From assembly GCA_043817345.1 (NCBI GenBank), contig JBDRGZ010000015.1, positions 1 through 11,590 on the forward strand: DNA of 11,590 bases, read 5' to 3'. How positions within the stretch are numbered: position 1 is the first letter of the stretch; each line of letters begins with the position of its first letter. Under the pieces are notes generated by a model. It was given only the letters and a program-made list of their open reading frames with translations, searched no databases and was not told the DNA's origin. Position numbers and translations under genes: made by a program. Shown piece by piece: positions 11,192 to 11,590 of this stretch. Source of the stretch: CAYSXS01 sp043817345. Its GTDB lineage: Bacteria; Patescibacteriota; Patescibacteriia; UBA2196.

Positions 11192-11590
11192 ATGCGTGGA
11201 AAACAAGCACCAAAAAGAAAAATTGCTCCAGATCCTAGATATAACAGGACAGATGTAGCTAAGTTTATTAACTATATTATGGTTGGTGGAAAAAAGACTA
11301 CAGCACAGACAGTTGTCTATGACGCTTTTAATATTATTGCTGAAAAAACAAAAAAGGATCCAGTTGAAGTTTTTGAAGATGCTTTTAGAAAAGTAGGACC
11401 TAGTTTAGAGGTACGTGGTAGAAGAGTAGGCGGTGCTAATTATCAAGTTCCTTTTCCTGTAAGAGAAGAACGTAGATTTACTTTAGCTTCTCGCTGGATT
11501 ATTGAAGCTGCTAAAAAAATGAAAGGTAAACCAATGGCAGTTAAATTAGCTGAAATTTTAATGCAATCAGTTGATGGAGAAGGTCCAGCA
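11192..11590 (+). CDS. rpsG: Small-subunit ribosomal protein uS7 (3' end missing)
   Basis: The frame runs from ATG 11192 to the last base, giving 133 of about 156 residues. MRGKQAPKRKIAPDPRY, AKFINYIMVGGKKTTAQ, RRVGGANYQVPFPV and ASRWIIEAAKKM are diagnostic of uS7, which nucleates assembly of the 30S head and contacts the E-site tRNA. It is co-directional with rpsL, as in the str operon, but separated by a repeat element instead of the usual short gap. No Shine-Dalgarno (TTTTAAAAGTATG). Confidence 0.96.
   Translation, partial: MRGKQAPKRKIAPDPRYNRTDVAKFINYIMVGGKKTTAQTVVYDAFNIIAEKTKKDPVEVFEDAFRKVGPSLEVRGRRVGGANYQVPFPVREERRFTLASRWIIEAAKKMKGKPMAVKLAEILMQSVDGEGPA

Overview
The window is AT-rich bacterial DNA, densely packed with short genes. 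It reads like the genome of a small, host-associated or ultra-small bacterium, most likely Patescibacteria/CPR. That placement is an inference: it rests on low GC, near-absence of Shine-Dalgarno motifs, split comEC, an enlarged nucleoside diphosphate kinase, a thioredoxin-CcdA fusion and many small membrane proteins. No rRNA is present to fix the taxonomy. TGA acts as a stop (for example at the end of rpsL), so nothing suggests UGA recoding.

Layout. Positions 1-1751 hold ftsE (5' end cut off) and ftsX, the ABC-type divisome regulator pair, separated by an inverted-repeat element. A bidirectional terminator follows, then tRNA-Gln(UUG) on the minus strand, a second kind of palindromic repeat, and a minus-strand thioredoxin/CcdA-like membrane oxidoreductase. 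That oxidoreductase and the next plus-strand operon diverge from two promoters whose -35 boxes lie 2 bp apart. The plus operon (3365-6340) carries an HPF/YfiA-like hibernation factor, a one-cluster ferredoxin, an 80-residue membrane protein and a two-gene comEC (channel, then metallo-beta-lactamase domain). A receiver-only response regulator follows with its own promoter and an apparently leaderless mRNA, then an enlarged ndk.

Positions 7417-8123 contain no convincing protein gene and are the most intriguing part. They hold a promoter-to-terminator unit of about 235 nt that looks like an unrecognised structured RNA, a second copy of the palindromic repeat, and a second promoter followed by about 270 nt of foldable sequence leading into two unknown genes (a small membrane protein and a helical, charged protein). 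After a shared terminator come rpmB (bL28, minus strand), an M50 site-2 protease homologue and a membrane-anchored methyltransferase resembling the FAM173/ATPSc-KMT family.

The window ends with the start of a str-type operon: rpsL and the first 133 codons of rpsG. They are separated by a second copy of the same inverted-repeat element found between ftsE and ftsX. The rpsL upstream region is elaborate: a 19-20 bp inverted repeat, a TTGACA promoter overlapped by three GTAGTAT-type half-sites, and a leader hairpin followed by seven Ts that could act as an attenuator. The main candidates for new biology are the two noncoding units at 7437-8123, the two repeat families, and the rpsL control region.
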